Positions 1 to 12,106 of a DNA stretch of 64,000 nucleotides are shown here, one piece after another; the first letter of the stretch is position 1; each line of letters opens with the position of its first letter. The position numbers and the translations under genes were made by a program. The stretch spans positions 1,426,001-1,490,000 of the forward strand of contig CP021231.1 of NCBI GenBank assembly GCA_003999685.1, read 5' to 3'. This DNA comes from Taiwanofungus camphoratus. Its lineage: Eukaryota > Basidiomycota > Agaricomycetes > Polyporales > Taiwanofungaceae. The notes under the pieces are model-generated. The model was given only the letters and a program-made list of their open reading frames with translations. It was not told where the DNA came from and did no database searches.

Positions 1-842
1 TGTCTATCCATTCTGATGGTACAGTACTCCATGGACCCAGATTGCACGCGACGCAACTGGACATCGATTCCTTACAATCGAGAGGACATACACCTTCATT
101 TCCGGCTGGAGATTTGCAATTCCACCCGAAAGGTTTGGAAGTTGTCCCGGGAGACTGCAGGAGCAACTCAAAGTTCTCGCCGTTACTTGCAGTCCATGAA
201 TGGCATTCCAAATGACCGTAACGTTTAATTGAGTCCTCTCCAAAAAGTGATATGGAGCGGATACTCATTCTCGAGAGATAAACTGCGAATATAGACATGT
301 TGACCCTTGGATGTACGAATGTCAGCCTCCAAAGCTCACCAATTGAATCGATAGATAATATATTTCGGGATGGCGAAGTCACGGTATACATCACGCCGTT
401 CGACAATTGAGACCGGGGAGCGAAGGATATCTGAACGCGATCCTGGCAACGTCGGCGAACCCCCTTAGTATATCCAGAGACATTCAAGTTGCAGTCCTCT
501 ACTAGAGTACATGTAGTGTATGCCGGCGATGTACAAAGCTCGGGCTTGCAATTGATCCACGGTCTATCAAATCGCAGGCGTTGGTTATTTTGATGTTCTT
601 GGCAGTCAACGTCTATTTATCAAGTATTCAGGCACCAATTTATTGTCGTCAACATTGACAGTCTTCGGTACTTGCGGTGACAACAGTGTACTTCAAAATT
701 CAGGTCCATGAGTCCATCAATGTGCCCAACAAAAAACAACTAACAAGGACAACAGGTACGCCATCCGGTAAAATACGATAGATCAAACCATGGAAACGCA
801 CTACATGACCTAGAAGCGTCAACAAAGGCCAGCTCGACTCTA
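1..842. other. Left edge, no gene assigned
   Basis: Only short reading frames occur here (about 80 codons on the minus strand and 70 on the plus strand within the first 245 bases). None resembles a family I know. The right part, about 640-842, lies downstream of the Kre9-like gene and probably holds its 3' untranslated region. The left part could be the end of a gene cut by the window edge, but nothing supports that directly. Confidence 0.3.
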
Positions 843-1582
843 CTATAGTAACGTCAATGCGCCACCCAATAGACACATCACCATCGCTCCGAAAACGCCG
901 AAGAGTTGTAGTGTACAGCCTTCGATCGCTCTCCAGCCGGGGACGGAGACGCCGTTGGCCGATGGTGGAAACGTGGTAGCAAAAGCGTCGGTAGGATTTG
1001 GTCCACCAGATAGGGTAATGGTAGGTGCGCTGGCGACGGGCGTGGGCGAACTTGAATTGCTAGAATTGGCAATGGCGAAAGCCGCGGACGATGTATAAAG
1101 AATACCGTGTGTAGAATTGAGGAACATAAGGTAGTAATCATCAGCGGTAGGAACGCCTTGGATATAGAGATTGAGAGCGTTCAATGATGATGGCACTGTA
1201 CATCGTTTGCCAGTGGACGACGGGAGGTGGGGATCACGACAGAAGTGGCTTTCAGTTCGAATACGAAAAATGACGAAGTTAACACGTACCGCCCTGTGCT
1301 ATGTAACTGAGCCCGTCCACGCTCAATCTCTGCAGTTCGATATCGAAAGTATCGATCCCATCCAAGAGACCTTTTGACCACGAGACAAGATTTGACTGCC
1401 CATTAGCCCATTGTACTCCTGTTGTCGGCTCAGTGATGATGAAATCTACGCAGCGACTTAGCATAGTTTGCGAGGATAAACTCGAATTAGGACTGACAAT
1501 TGGCTTTAGCGAGAGGAACAAGACACCACGCGAGGAGAAGGCTAAGGACGCTCGTCGGGATCAGAGACAACAGTTTATGCAT
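843..1582 (-). CDS. Kre9/Knh1-like Ser/Thr-rich GPI-anchored wall protein
   Basis: This is a small secreted protein of roughly 195 residues in three exons. Exon 1 starts at 1582 with a classic signal peptide (MHKLLSLIPTSVLSLLLAWC). An intron at 1446-1497 leads into ITEPTTGVQWANGQSNLVSW, which matches the Ig-like Kre9/Knh1 N-terminal domain of fungal Ser-Thr-rich GPI proteins. A second intron at about 1196-1289 joins the domain end, with YIQGVPTADDYYLMFLNSTH. A Ser/Pro/Thr-rich stalk follows, then a hydrophobic C-terminus (FGVFGAMVMCLLGGALTLL) suited to GPI-anchor addition. Family members sit on the plasma membrane or in the wall, and Kre9/Knh1 affect beta-1,6-glucan assembly. That role is inferred here from the family alone. 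The frame is intact. Confidence 0.8.
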
Positions 1583-2171
1583 GGCGTGCGAGTGGTGAGT
1601 GGGACCAGGTGTGTACAATTAGGCGTTTTGTCGACAAACGAGCGTTCTGGAGGTAGTTAACCCGTCAATGACGGCCTATGGGTGATGTGGAGGCCGAGGG
1701 TATGAAGCAGAAAGGGGGAGATCAAGGGGAAACCAGTGGGATATCAAGACCCTGTCGAGACCGTCGCTGGTCACGATGTTGCCGGACGGCTTTTCGTCGC
1801 CGCCTGAAAATTTGGCGTTATTTGGTACATGCCACAGCGACTGTGCGACGACAACAGACATCTTGTCAGATAGTAAATGGCAATAGCGTATGCCAATGAT
1901 GATGATCAAGGCATTGTATAGACACTGTCATGGCAATGAACACTGAGGAATCAGTTCAGTCTCAGACAACAATTCCATGTCACTTGCGACCTTCTTCTAG
2001 ACACCTGCGACAGTCGCCTCTTTCCCCCCATTAAGCGTACAATACTAATGCAAACTTCATTTCGTAGGGTGAGCCTCCATACTTGACCAGAGCACTGATG
2101 CAGTTCTACCCAAAAACGGTCATCCCTCCGCAAAGGCCGGCGATTCTGCTTGGATCTGCAACAAATCAGCG
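1583..2171. other. Upstream region of the Kre9-like gene
   Basis: This 590-base gap separates two minus-strand genes. It should carry the 3' untranslated region of the Tdp1 gene and the promoter of the Kre9-like gene. The minus-strand frame at 1951-2196 begins in the tail of Tdp1 and has no recognisable protein content, so I do not call it a gene. Confidence 0.4.
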
Positions 2172-4815
2172 TCAGCACGCTGAAATCGAGTAGCATGTAG
2201 TCCGATTAGCTGTCCTTACCCATGGCTCATCCTTGCCTAGAATGTACTTCTTGGATGGGCGCTCCCAGCATGCGATCCTGTCCGCGTCCTTTCCGCTCTT
2301 CAGCGGCATGACAATTCCCAATTCATAGTTTGTAATCTGCGTAACGCCCAACGCTTCGGTGTCAGCGTCACTGTCATCCGGTCACGTCCAAGTACAAACG
2401 TACGTTGAGGGTCGGGTTGAACGCGGACCCAGAAAGCGTACCCCATGCGGAGGGCGTGAAGTTGTGTGAGCCGACATACACCCAGCCTGCGAGCTTGGTC
2501 TGCACCGACTGCTCAAAATCACTGCCATTCTCTTCGTTCTCCATCTCGCTATCTTCGCGCGAGCTTCCAGCGCTTCGGTGAAGATTGATAGAAGGCTTAC
2601 AGAAAGTGGCCAGAATCATCTGAGCGTTTCCTCGGTTAGGTCCCAATCTGAATAGACGTGGATATCTGACAGGAAGCAGCACCTTAGTGTGCATGAGAAC
2701 CTTTCCGCGCTTGCTTTTGGATTGATGGAACAGTTCTCTGGGGAATTTTGCCGCTACCCACTGGTTCCTGCGACAGAACATTGTCCCTCCGCCCTACATA
2801 CAGCGTCACATTCAGCTATGCTTCACAATGCAGGTCCCAACGCGGTGACGAGGACCCCACGTTTTGGTTGATCACATACCGGCTCACCTAGTGCGCTCTC
2901 ACGCACAGTCCGAAGTGTTGGGAATAGAATTTTGACAGGGGGATAAGGCAACTTCGCACGTCGCGCCTTAGACTGGTCAAGCCATGACTGTGCGGACTCG
3001 CCTCGAGCTGAGCAGTAGAATTCGTTCATCCATTGCGTACTGTATGTCCCGATGGACGAGCCCTGAACAACGTATCGATGATTAGCGAACGGCAAGGATG
3101 GTAGTCCTCCCATGCAGTCCAGATCAGGATACCCATCTCAGACAGGTAGAAATACGGACCTGACATTCTAATGTCATCTCTCTTCCCTTCTCGGGTGTAG
3201 CGCCCATGTCTTTCAGAACTTTCATCAGCGCTGTATGTCCTGCTAAGATTACCTGTCGTAAAAATAACATCTCAGTCTCTCTAAGTCAGCCTAACACAAA
3301 GTGACAGTGATAATACCTTGGGCCATCCCTCGTGTTTTCCAGCAATAGAGGGAACAAGGTGCACTTTGATCTTTGAGAAGTCCCAATGTGTGCGCAGATC
3401 CTCCAGGCGTTGCATGGGCAAGTTAGGGTGCTACTAAGATCGTCTAGCTAGGGAACTTATAAATAGGGAAAGGGGGCGCACACCGTTCCGCAACTGTGAG
3501 ATCAGCGCGGGAGCGACATTGACAGCGCGCAGAACACGAATCATTGCTGTTGCGAAGTCCTCCGCTTTTGGGTCATGAGCGATAGGCGAGGAACGTGCGG
3601 GGAGATCTTGTAACCACACAGTCTGGTCTCAAGGTCAGACGTACTGAATCGATGACAAGTCCGATGGATGGGAAACGAACGTTTTCGATGTCACGCCAGT
3701 CGAGCTCGATCAAATTTGCCGTGGAAATAACGATACGTAGTCGACCTGACTTGTAGAATAACTACATTGCCATTTTAGTATCTTGTGATTTCAAGGTGAA
3801 GCAGTAAGGGAGCGTACCAGCATGAACTAATAACGGGTACCTGTATTGGCTCAGTACACATGTAGAATGAATATCAAATCAACCTTCATATGCATACAGC
3901 CCATTCCGTTCCGAAGAAAAGGCGTTGTTTTGACCCAGTGTGGGAGAACAGCTTTGATCGTCTCCTGGCCTGCAAAAATATGAGCGTTTGAAATGCAATT
4001 ACGCGAGGCCAGCAGTCACCTTGAGGATCTTGCGCTACTACGATTACAGGCGTGCTAGGGTTGAAGAAGGAGTACAGCCAAGGGAAGCTTATTGCATATG
4101 ATGAAACGATTGCAAGCGCAATCTCATCTCTCTGGGAGAAATAATGAGTTTGGACCTATTAAATTGATTGATACACCCACTGGTGCAAGGACGTTGGACA
4201 ATCTGAACGTGGGGCACGTATCCTTCGCGGGATCGACATGCATATTGGCTGTCTGACGAAGCTCACCGTCCCAGAACAGTTCCTCGCCTGATTTGCCCTT
4301 TGAAATTCTTGATTCGCTGAGAACGACGACCGAGTCAGATGCACTACTGTAAGAAGGACCAGCATTGGTCGTTCGAACTGCAGACGAGGACGAAGAAAAG
4401 TGTTGCCTCTTAGTGCTGCGCCCTCCTTCCTCATCAGCATCTGTGTCTAGATCGGGACGGAGACGCTTTTGTCGTGCAAGACGCTCCTTTTCCATCTGCG
4501 CACGTTCGGATAGGAATGCGTTAGCTCCGGCTGCTGAAACATGATTATCTGTGGCGCTTGAGAATGCACCGCGAGAGGCATCTTGCTTGGATGCTTCCAT
4601 CGCGCGTTGTAAGTCAACTTGAAATTTCCTTTCGTCGCCTGCATGATCGTCATCATCATCACTTATATAAATATATTCCTTTTCATGAGGCGGCTGCAAC
4701 GGCGCGGATTCTTGCAGACTCAGCGCGATAGCTCTATGAACAAGGCGTCAGAAATGACACAATATTTGCATGTAGACGTTCACTTTGCAAGATCTGCGTC
4801 TGAATAGTCGTCCAT
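2172..4815 (-). CDS. TDP1: Tyrosyl-DNA phosphodiesterase 1 with N-terminal ubiquitin-interacting motifs
   Basis: Tdp1 hydrolyses 3'-phosphotyrosyl links left by trapped topoisomerase I and acts in nuclear DNA repair. Exon 1 (4784-4815) reads MDDYSDADLAK; a 50-nt intron (4734-4783) joins it to AIALSLQES. The joined segment DADLAKAIALSLQES fits a ubiquitin-interacting motif, and a second candidate (VDLQRAMEASKQ) follows about 45 residues later. The first HKD motif is GCMHMK at about 3884-3901, continued by a 9-nt exon at 3818-3826 and then LFYKSGRLRIVISTANLIEL. The central part has QGSSIGTYSTQWMNEFY. The second HKD motif is LMHTKVLLPVRYPRLF near 2690, followed by YVGSHNFTPSAWG. The C-terminus has the usual CWERPSKKYILGKDEPW. 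Reading straight on, the stop is at 2172-2174; an intron near 2180-2220 could change the last residues. Both catalytic motifs look intact. Confidence 0.93.
3818..3826 (-). other. TDP1: 9-nt microexon in the first HKD motif of Tdp1
   Basis: The bases TTCATGCTG (minus strand) encode Phe-Met-Leu. They lie between introns of 57 nt (3827-3883) and 56 nt (3762-3817), both GT-AG and both of the usual size for this genome; the second has a TACTAA-type branch site. With this exon the protein reads HMK-FML-LFYKSGRLRIV, which aligns residue for residue with HTKMMLLLYE of human TDP1. Skipping it keeps the frame but removes three residues from the active-site strand. Confidence 0.8.
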
Positions 4816-5290
4816 ATCCGCCGAATTACCCGTGTTCTGTCCAAACGAAAATGAGATCGATCCCTCGTGGGCACTGTCTTGAATAAGCTGGACCTCTTTG
4901 ATTGCTCTTCTTCAGCATCTAAACGCCTTGTCTATTCTCGTCGTTCAATTTCGTAGCAATGACCGAATTTCCAGAGCTAGCGAATGAGTTGGTCTGAAAT
5001 AACGCGAGGCTGTTGGCAAATCCGTTCAATCATCGCGACGCGTCCATCACGTGATATTATTTAGTGGCTAAGATACCCAAGCTGGAACTCCAGCCTGATA
5101 CTAATATCTTGACTGTTTTTAAGACAATTACCGTTGAGCTGACATTCTTCCGTCATTTTAAAGTTTGGACTCGGAGAGGTATCCACATTTACCACTAGGC
5201 TAGTAGGTGGTCGCTTAAATCTACGCAGGCAAAATCTCGTGGATTCTGATACTGAGCCCATAGTCACGGTATTTGGGAGGCCGTCAAGTA
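4816..5290. promoter_or_regulatory. Divergent promoter region, Tdp1 and MFS permease
   Basis: The start codons of Tdp1 (minus) and the permease (plus) are 475 bases apart, head to head, so both promoters must lie in this gap. I see no clear TATA box or named operator in it. Confidence 0.5.
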
Positions 5291-7832
5291 ATGACGAACT
5301 TCCTAAAGTTTTCCCGTTACCGTGCAGCGAAATCAGACGGCTACGAGCCACTGATGGCTCTTCAAAGGATAGGTTCCACTGAGTCCGTCCTTGAACATGA
5401 AGGCGCAAAAGCCCATGTCGCCGTTACAAGTGTCGTAGTCGATACGGGTGCGCAGTTGGCTGCGGGTAATGATTACGAGGTAGATCTTATGGAGACAAGA
5501 CGGATACGGAAAAAGATCGACTGGCATATACTGCCCTTGATGTGCAGTACGTAGACCGTTCACTTAAATTGGCCTGAGGAGCTACCTTGAGTCAAGTCTT
5601 GAGCTCAGCTCTGCGTCCAAAAGTTGACCAAAGCAGTGGCACAGGAGCCTGGCACTAGAATTGATGATTAACACTCAACTTGATGGGCAGCTCTGTACTG
5701 GATTCAGTTCATGGATAAGACCACACTCGGTAGTGCGGCGATCCTCGGAATACGGTTGGTACATACTCTATCTCTCTTGTCTTTTGTGAAAACATTGCAC
5801 CCTTCAGAGAAGCTGCCCACTTGACGACAAATCAGTACGTGTTTGGATGCATGTGTCGTTTTTCACCATCTCGATCATTTTATCGCGACTAGGTACAATT
5901 GGTATGTCTCTTCTATACGGGCGACAAGTTTGATTGTCATACACCTGTCAGGCTGGGGACAGTATTTTACTTGAGCTATCTCATCTTCGAGTATCCACAA
6001 AACTTGGCCCTCCAGCGCTTCCCAGTAGGGAAATGGATGAAGTGAATGGTTCACTGGCAGTTCGTCGGGATGCATTGTATCTTTATATACTGATTCACTA
6101 TGCCGTGACCCGCAGTATTAACATATTTATCTGGGGAGTTGCTCTGTCGGCGCATGCAGCTTGTAAGAACCTCCTTCGACTTTTCATTGTTCGATCCATC
6201 CTTGGTATGTGCGAGGGTTCGATCACTGCCGGGTTCATGATCGTCAGCTCTATGTTCTATACGCGGAACGAACAGACGCTGCGCATCGGATATTGGTGTA
6301 AGGCATGCTTCCTTCCAGTAGAGTTTTCACAAACTGTCCGAGTGTTTCGTGCTTGCAGTCTTGATGAACGATACAGGTAATTGACTCTTGGAGATTCCGG
6401 ATGTGATGATGCTTACATTCGGCGTGGTATAGCACAAATTATATCAGAATTCATCAGTTTCGGTACCCTTCATATTCGAACAAAAGGTTTTGAGCCGTGG
6501 CGGTGGTAAGTAGCCGCTTATTCCACTATGTCTGAGCAATGATTTAATTGTGCTTCAGGCTGATGGTCATCACCGGAGCCCTTACCCTTATCACAGCTGT
6601 TACGTTTTGGTCCGTCTTCTATCGCCATGGTGGTGCGATGTCAAAGCTTTCTATTACTTTCTGGCAAGTTGTATTTCCCTGACTCCCCTACGAATGCATG
6701 GCTCCTCTCGGAGGAAGAGCGTCTCATAGCTATCAGACGTCTCAAGGTATGGAACACTAGAAATGGATGAGACCCTTGTCAACTTTATTTATTGCAGGAA
6801 AATCAAACCGGCGTCGAAAACAAGCATTTCAAGGTGGAACAGGAAGTGTCTTACTAATTCAACTGACCGCTGCACTGACGTTGTCCAACAGGGTCCACGA
6901 GGCTCTGAGAGATCCCAAGACATGGCTCTTCGCCCTCTTCTCTGCGCTTAACAATGTGCCGAACAGTCTCACGAACCAGTCCCAGATCATTGTGTCATCC
7001 TTCGGGTTCACGTACCTCCAGACAACTCTTCTCGGCTGTGTGGACGGCGTAATCGAAATCGTCACCATTTGGACGGGCGTCCACCTCGCCGCACGCCTGA
7101 AGGATGCCCGCGCCTGCATCGGCGCTGTCTATTTCGTCCCGAACCTGGTTGGAGTTCTGCTGATTCAGTTACTGCCATGGAGCAACAGAATTGGGCTGCT
7201 TTGCGGATCGTGGCTCACAGGTACGCAAATCGTCGCCTTGCCGTCAGCTAAGGCCTGTTTTAAACCCTCTGGTCGCATGGTCGCATTTGTTCATTCCTTG
7301 AAGGCGTGGGTACAACTGGGTTTGTGCTGTCCCTGTCGTGGCTGTCGAATGTAACAGCAGGACACACAAAGCGAGTGACGGTAAATGCCATCATGCTCAT
7401 TGCGTACTGCATCGGCAACGCTGCCGGACCGTTCATGTGGCAGGAGAGGTACCGTCCTCGGTGAGTCCTTTAACATGCCATCGTCGACTACCATATCTCT
7501 TCTGGTTGACCGTCTATTTATACATATATAGGAACCGTCTACCGTGGGCCGTCATCGGCTTATGCTATCTCGCTTGCCCTATCATTCTCTTGTTGATTCG
7601 ACGCGTGCTCTCTGCCGAGAATAGGCGGCGGGATATGGAGCCTCGAGATGATACTTATGATGATGTGTACATTGAAGTAGTCATGTCTGATGGGGAACGC
7701 GTGGAACGAAAAGTAGACAAGGTACGTTCGTTGATAGGATCCTAGCGCGCTAACCGACGATATTGTCATTGGGTGTAGGAGTTCTTGGACTTGACAGATA
7801 TCCAGAATCGTGATTTCAGATACGTGTTGTGA
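5291..7832 (+). CDS. MFS permease, allantoate/nicotinate permease (Dal5/Tna1) type
   Basis: This is a twelve-helix major facilitator of the anion:cation symporter group, predicted at the plasma membrane and importing a small organic anion; the substrate cannot be read from sequence. The start at 5291 gives MTNFLKFSRYR; another in-frame Met lies at 5353. Family landmarks in order are VDLMETRRIRKKIDWHILPL before helix 1, then FIVRSILGMCEGSITAGF and YTRNEQTLRIGYW around helices 4-5, FEPWRWLMVITGA, then PDSPTNAW with the central loop motif LSEEERLIAIRRLKENQTG, LRDPKTWLFALF and LTNQSQIIVSSFGF. Many short introns interrupt it (for example about 6367-6431). The end is EFLDLTDIQNRDFRYVL with the stop at 7830-7832. 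All the junctions I tested can be spliced in frame, so it appears intact. Confidence 0.85.
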
Positions 7833-8132
7833 CGCATTATATATATGCGATTCATAAAGTATGTACGCGTGGTGTCCTGTACAATATGTATTTTACGATA
7901 TCTTGAATCTGCTCCCATTGGTGTCTTCCACTACGAGCATAGCCTAAAACTGATGAGTTTTGGTGTTTGGTATGTGTCCTGACCTTTTCATTGTTCTAGC
8001 TCATTACATGGATGGAAGTAACGATGGTAAAGAATAAGAAAAACGAAATACACAGTAAGATACGGGGGCATCGGGAACGGAAGAGCGTCACTAGCAGCTA
8101 CGGCATCTAATGAATGTGTATGTATCGAACAT
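7833..8132. other. Convergent 3' region
   Basis: This 300-base gap separates the permease stop (plus) and the aconitase stop (minus). It should contain both 3' untranslated regions and their polyadenylation signals. No gene is visible. Confidence 0.5.
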
Positions 8133-11086
8133 CTACTGCTGCTTCGCCTTCGCCGCCATCTATGAAGGGAGAACGCTGTCAGCACGCCTAAGAGACTAGG
8201 CAGGTGGACTCACCAAGTTTAGCGCAGAGCCAGCCTTGAACCACTCGATCTGGCCCTCGTTAAAGCTGTGTGCGAGAGGGATTTCCTAAAGGTCGACGCA
8301 GACGATCAGCATGCAAATCTAACACATGGGCATAAAAATAAAGGACACCGACCTCCTTGGAGCCGTCCGTGTGCTTGGCAACGAGCGTCAGGTTCTTGCC
8401 AGGCGCGAATGACTCGAGGCCGAGGATGTCCACCCGGTCATCAGGACGGATCTTCTCGTAGTCGGCGGCGTCCGCGAACGTGAGCGCGAGCATGCCCTGC
8501 TTCTTCAGGTTCGTCTCGTGGATACGCGCAAAGGACCGGGTGATGACGGCAAGGCCGCCGAGGAAGCGCGGCTCGAGCGCAGCGTGCTCGCGAGACGAGC
8601 CCTCGCCGTAGTTGTGGTCGCCGATGACGACCCACTTGATGCCGTGGTCGCGGTAGTACGCACCGGTCTGGGGAACGGCGCCGTACTCGCCGGTGATCTG
8701 GTTCTTGACCTTGTTGGCTTCGCCGTTCTCAGCATTGATAGCACCGATCAGGCAGTTTTCTGCAGAAGCGTGTAAGTATCAGCGATGGTCCAAAAAGTCA
8801 AACGCGTCAAACATACGAGAGATGTTCTCGAGGTGTCCACGGTATTTGAGCCACGGGCCACCAGCAGAGATGTGGTCAGTCGCTGAGGGTTACAATAAGC
8901 ATCGATCCTAACAACTATCCTCAACAATGTACTCACTGCACTTGCCCTTGACCTTGATGAGGATAGGGAGGTCAGTGGGGGTCTTGCCGTCCCAAGGCGC
9001 GAAGGGCTTGAGGAGCTGGAGACGATCACTCTTGGGGTCGACAGCAACCTGGACGCTGGCACGGTCCTTGGGAGGGGGCTGGAAGGTGTTCTGGCCGGGG
9101 TCGTAGCCCTTCGGCGGGAGCTCGTTGCCAGAGGGGTCCGAGAACTGGAACGGCTTGCCGTCAGAGCCAGTGAGGGAGTCCGTAAGGGGGTTGAAGCGGA
9201 GGTCGCCCGCGAAGGCGAATGCGGTGACGATGTCCGGGGAGGCGACGAACGCGTGCGTCGCGGGATTCGCATCGTTGCGGCCGGTGAAGTTACGGTTGTA
9301 TGAAGTGATGATCGAGTTGGCCTCGCCCTTCTTCACGTCCTTCCTGTCCCACTGACCGATGCACGGGCCGCACGCATTGGCCAAAAGCAAGCCGCCGACA
9401 TCCTCAAACGCAGAGATCTGGCCGTCGCGCTCGATCGTCGCACGCACCTGCTCCGAGCCAGGGGTGATCGTGAACTTGCTCTTCGTCTGTAGACCGTGAG
9501 CCGCAGCCTCGCGCGCAATGGACGCAGACCGGGACATGTCTTCGTAAGAAGAGTTGGTGCAGGAGCCGATCAGTGCCACCTTGAGCTCAGCGGGCCAACC
9601 ATTCTTCTCGACCTCCTCCTTGAACTTTGAAATCGGGGTAGCAAGATCCGGAGTGAAGGGGCCATTGATGTGGGGCTCGAGCTCTGACAGGTTCTGTGTA
9701 GTACGTTGTCAAGGGTCTGGCGTACAATCATACCAATATACAACTCACAATCTCGACCACCTGGTCGTACTCAGCACCCTCGTCGGCCTTGAGGTTGTGC
9801 GCGAAGCTCTGTGCGTACTTGGCGATCTCACCGCGGCGCGTAGCATTCAAGTAGTCGACCATACGGGGGTTGAAGGGGAACAGCGAAGTCGTTGCACCAA
9901 TCTCGGCACCCATGTTGCAAATCGTCGCCATACCAGTGCACGACAGTGACTCGACGCCAGGACCCTTGTACTCGACGATCGCACCGGTACCGCCCTTGAC
10001 CGTGAGGATACCCGCAACCTTGAGGATGACATCTAGTACACGATGAGGAACATAGCCGCACCGACGAGCAAGAACACATACCCTTGGGAGTAGTCCAGCC
10101 GCCGATCTTACCGGTCAGATTCACACCAATGACCTTCGGGCACTTGAGTTCCCACGGAATACCCGCCATGACATCGACGGCATCGGCACCACCGACACCG
10201 CACGCGACCATGCCTAAACCACCAGCGTTGGGAGTGTGCGAGTCTGTGCCGATCATGAGACCGCCGGGGAAGGCATAGTTCTCGAGGATGATCTGGTGAA
10301 TGATGCCAGAGCCGGGCTTCCAGAAGCCTAGGCCGTACTGTAATGTATGAGGTCATAGTAAGCGGATGAATAGAATAATAATAATAGCAAGGACGGGGGT
10401 AGGCCCACCGCTGACCTTGCCCGTGGCAGTTGCCAAAAAGTCATAGACCTCCTTGTTGTTCTTCACGGCGCGCTGGAGATCGTGGGGGCCGCCGATCTGG
10501 GCCTCGATAAGGTGATCGCAGTGCACGGTGGTGGGCACTGCGGCGGTGTCCATACCCGCCGACATAAACTGGAGAATGGCCATCTGGTAGCCAGTATGAC
10601 GTCAATCGCGAAATGACGCGCGCATACAGGGTCAAAAACGCACCTGAGCCGTCGCATCCTGACACGCTACTCGCTACGGAATACTAGTTAGCAGAGACGT
10701 TGATAGACAAAACACAGCGCGGACGCACGTCTGGGCGGAGGCGCAGATAGCTGGTACCACGGACAATGTCCTGGTTTTGCGGGTCGTCCAGATGACCGTA
10801 CACAATCTTTTCTGACAGCGTTAATGGTCGCCGCAGCCTGCGACAGCGTCAGAGGCCTGCTCTCTGCTTCCTAGGAAGGGAAGAAAACGCGACGAGAGAC
10901 GTACCTCTCGCGAATGATAGCGAGATTATCCTCGATACGCTGGTAGTTGATATACGCGTTGGGCTCGAGGAGCGACATGGGCACCTTGGTAGCGCCAATC
11001 TTGGGCTCAGCAACGGTGGCCATACCCGCGGCCAGTCGCTGAAGCGACCGCCAGGCAGTAGCAGATCTTGAGGAGATGTTGAACAT
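8133..11086 (-). CDS. ACO1: Aconitate hydratase, mitochondrial
   Basis: Aconitase interconverts citrate and isocitrate in the mitochondrial TCA cycle using a [4Fe-4S] cluster. The start at 11086 gives a basic, Ser-rich presequence ([19 protein letters not shown]), followed by [20 protein letters not shown]. Further landmarks are [56 protein letters not shown] and [17 protein letters not shown]. The cluster cysteines are in [14 protein letters not shown] and [10 protein letters not shown], and the substrate-binding segment is [20 protein letters not shown] final 54-nt intron (8160-8213) joins SALNL to the last residues MAAKAKQQ, stop at 8133. The ligands and length agree with the family. It is encoded in multiple exons and lies tail to tail with the permease gene. 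Confidence 0.96.
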
Positions 11087-12106
11087 CGTCGTGGGCGTCG
11101 ACGAACGACTCGCAACGAAGAAACTGGTCGAGGGACAAGACGTATATCGGCAAACACCGGCGTGAGTGACGAATTTATGGCTGCTGATTGGCTTCGGACG
11201 AACGCGCCGAATATGTCCGCACCGCTCTTACGCCGACGTGTTTATGTTATTTTTCCCCGCACTTGCTTGCTCGTACCGATGTAGCCGAACTTTCTTTATG
11301 CTCCTTGTCGTCCCTTCTCATGTTTCCCATCCTGTTCCTTGCGTCGGTCATCTTGCGGGCTCAGCTGACCCAACAAATCATGGGAATGCGATTCTGCATT
11401 CTTTGGTCGGGTCCGACGGAACACGGGCACTGCTGAGCAAGTCACATCGGCTACTTGAATACACGAATGCGGGGCTGACGTTAGACGACTTCACGCCCAG
11501 CGGTTCACCTCCGAGTTTCAGCAGGTTGCTTGCGCCAGAATATTTCCGTCATACGCTCCGACCTGCGGGTCTGCAGACGGCAGTGATGAAAGTTCAAAGG
11601 AACGGACTCCAACATCTCGAGATCTCGGCGACGGTTCCGTTGCCGACGGTCAAGTCGCTACGTCGCTGGTGGTGCCCTCAGTGGCGCATGTCTTGTATCC
11701 TTCACCCGAAGACGCTACTGTGAAGAGCACAAGTCGTCGATCTGTGACGGGAAGAGTCGTCAGCCTTTCTGCTATGCGTGCTTTGCTACGTCATGCATGG
11801 TCATCTATCGCGTCCTCTCTGAGAACAGACAACTGGACTCGGCAGCACGATCAGGATGGCGGGAGTGCCCACGGGTTGCTCTTGGAGCGCATCGTGTCCA
11901 GCATTTCGATATGCGACGAGTTGGCACTTGACGTTCCAGGTCACCAACAATCCGAGGCAAGGCCAGTTGCACATAACATTCTGGCTTCGATGTTATTTTC
12001 CAACGCAAATGCAGTTTATTTCCATTGTCATATCTTGTCTTTTAATGTGATGTTGCGCGGTGCAGCGCTCATCCCAATCTACTTGAACCGCCCAAGGCAG
12101 TTATAA
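11087..12106 (+). other. Unassigned plus-strand coding-like region
   Basis: Two overlapping open frames run here. One covers about 11250-11723 and includes SRLLAPEYFRHTLRPAG. The other is open from about 11460 to 12106 and includes LVVPSVAHVLYPSPEDATV and LLERIVSSISICDELALDV. The switch between frames suggests introns, or a decayed gene, starting near the Met-rich stretch at about 11320. I do not recognise the product. The last 38 bases overlap the 3' end of the minus-strand coiled-coil gene. The leftmost 100-200 bases must also hold the aconitase promoter. Confidence 0.3.

Noticed and set aside
1951-2196. Minus-strand frame after Tdp1 as an extra C-terminal exon
   Set aside because: The Tdp1 family already ends near DEPW; the extra sequence has no conservation I recognise, though a last-exon extension cannot be fully excluded.
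8440-9600. Several frames of 60-220 codons antisense or out of frame within aconitase
   Set aside because: They are shadows of the GC-rich aconitase exons. The real frame carries all the Fe-S motifs.
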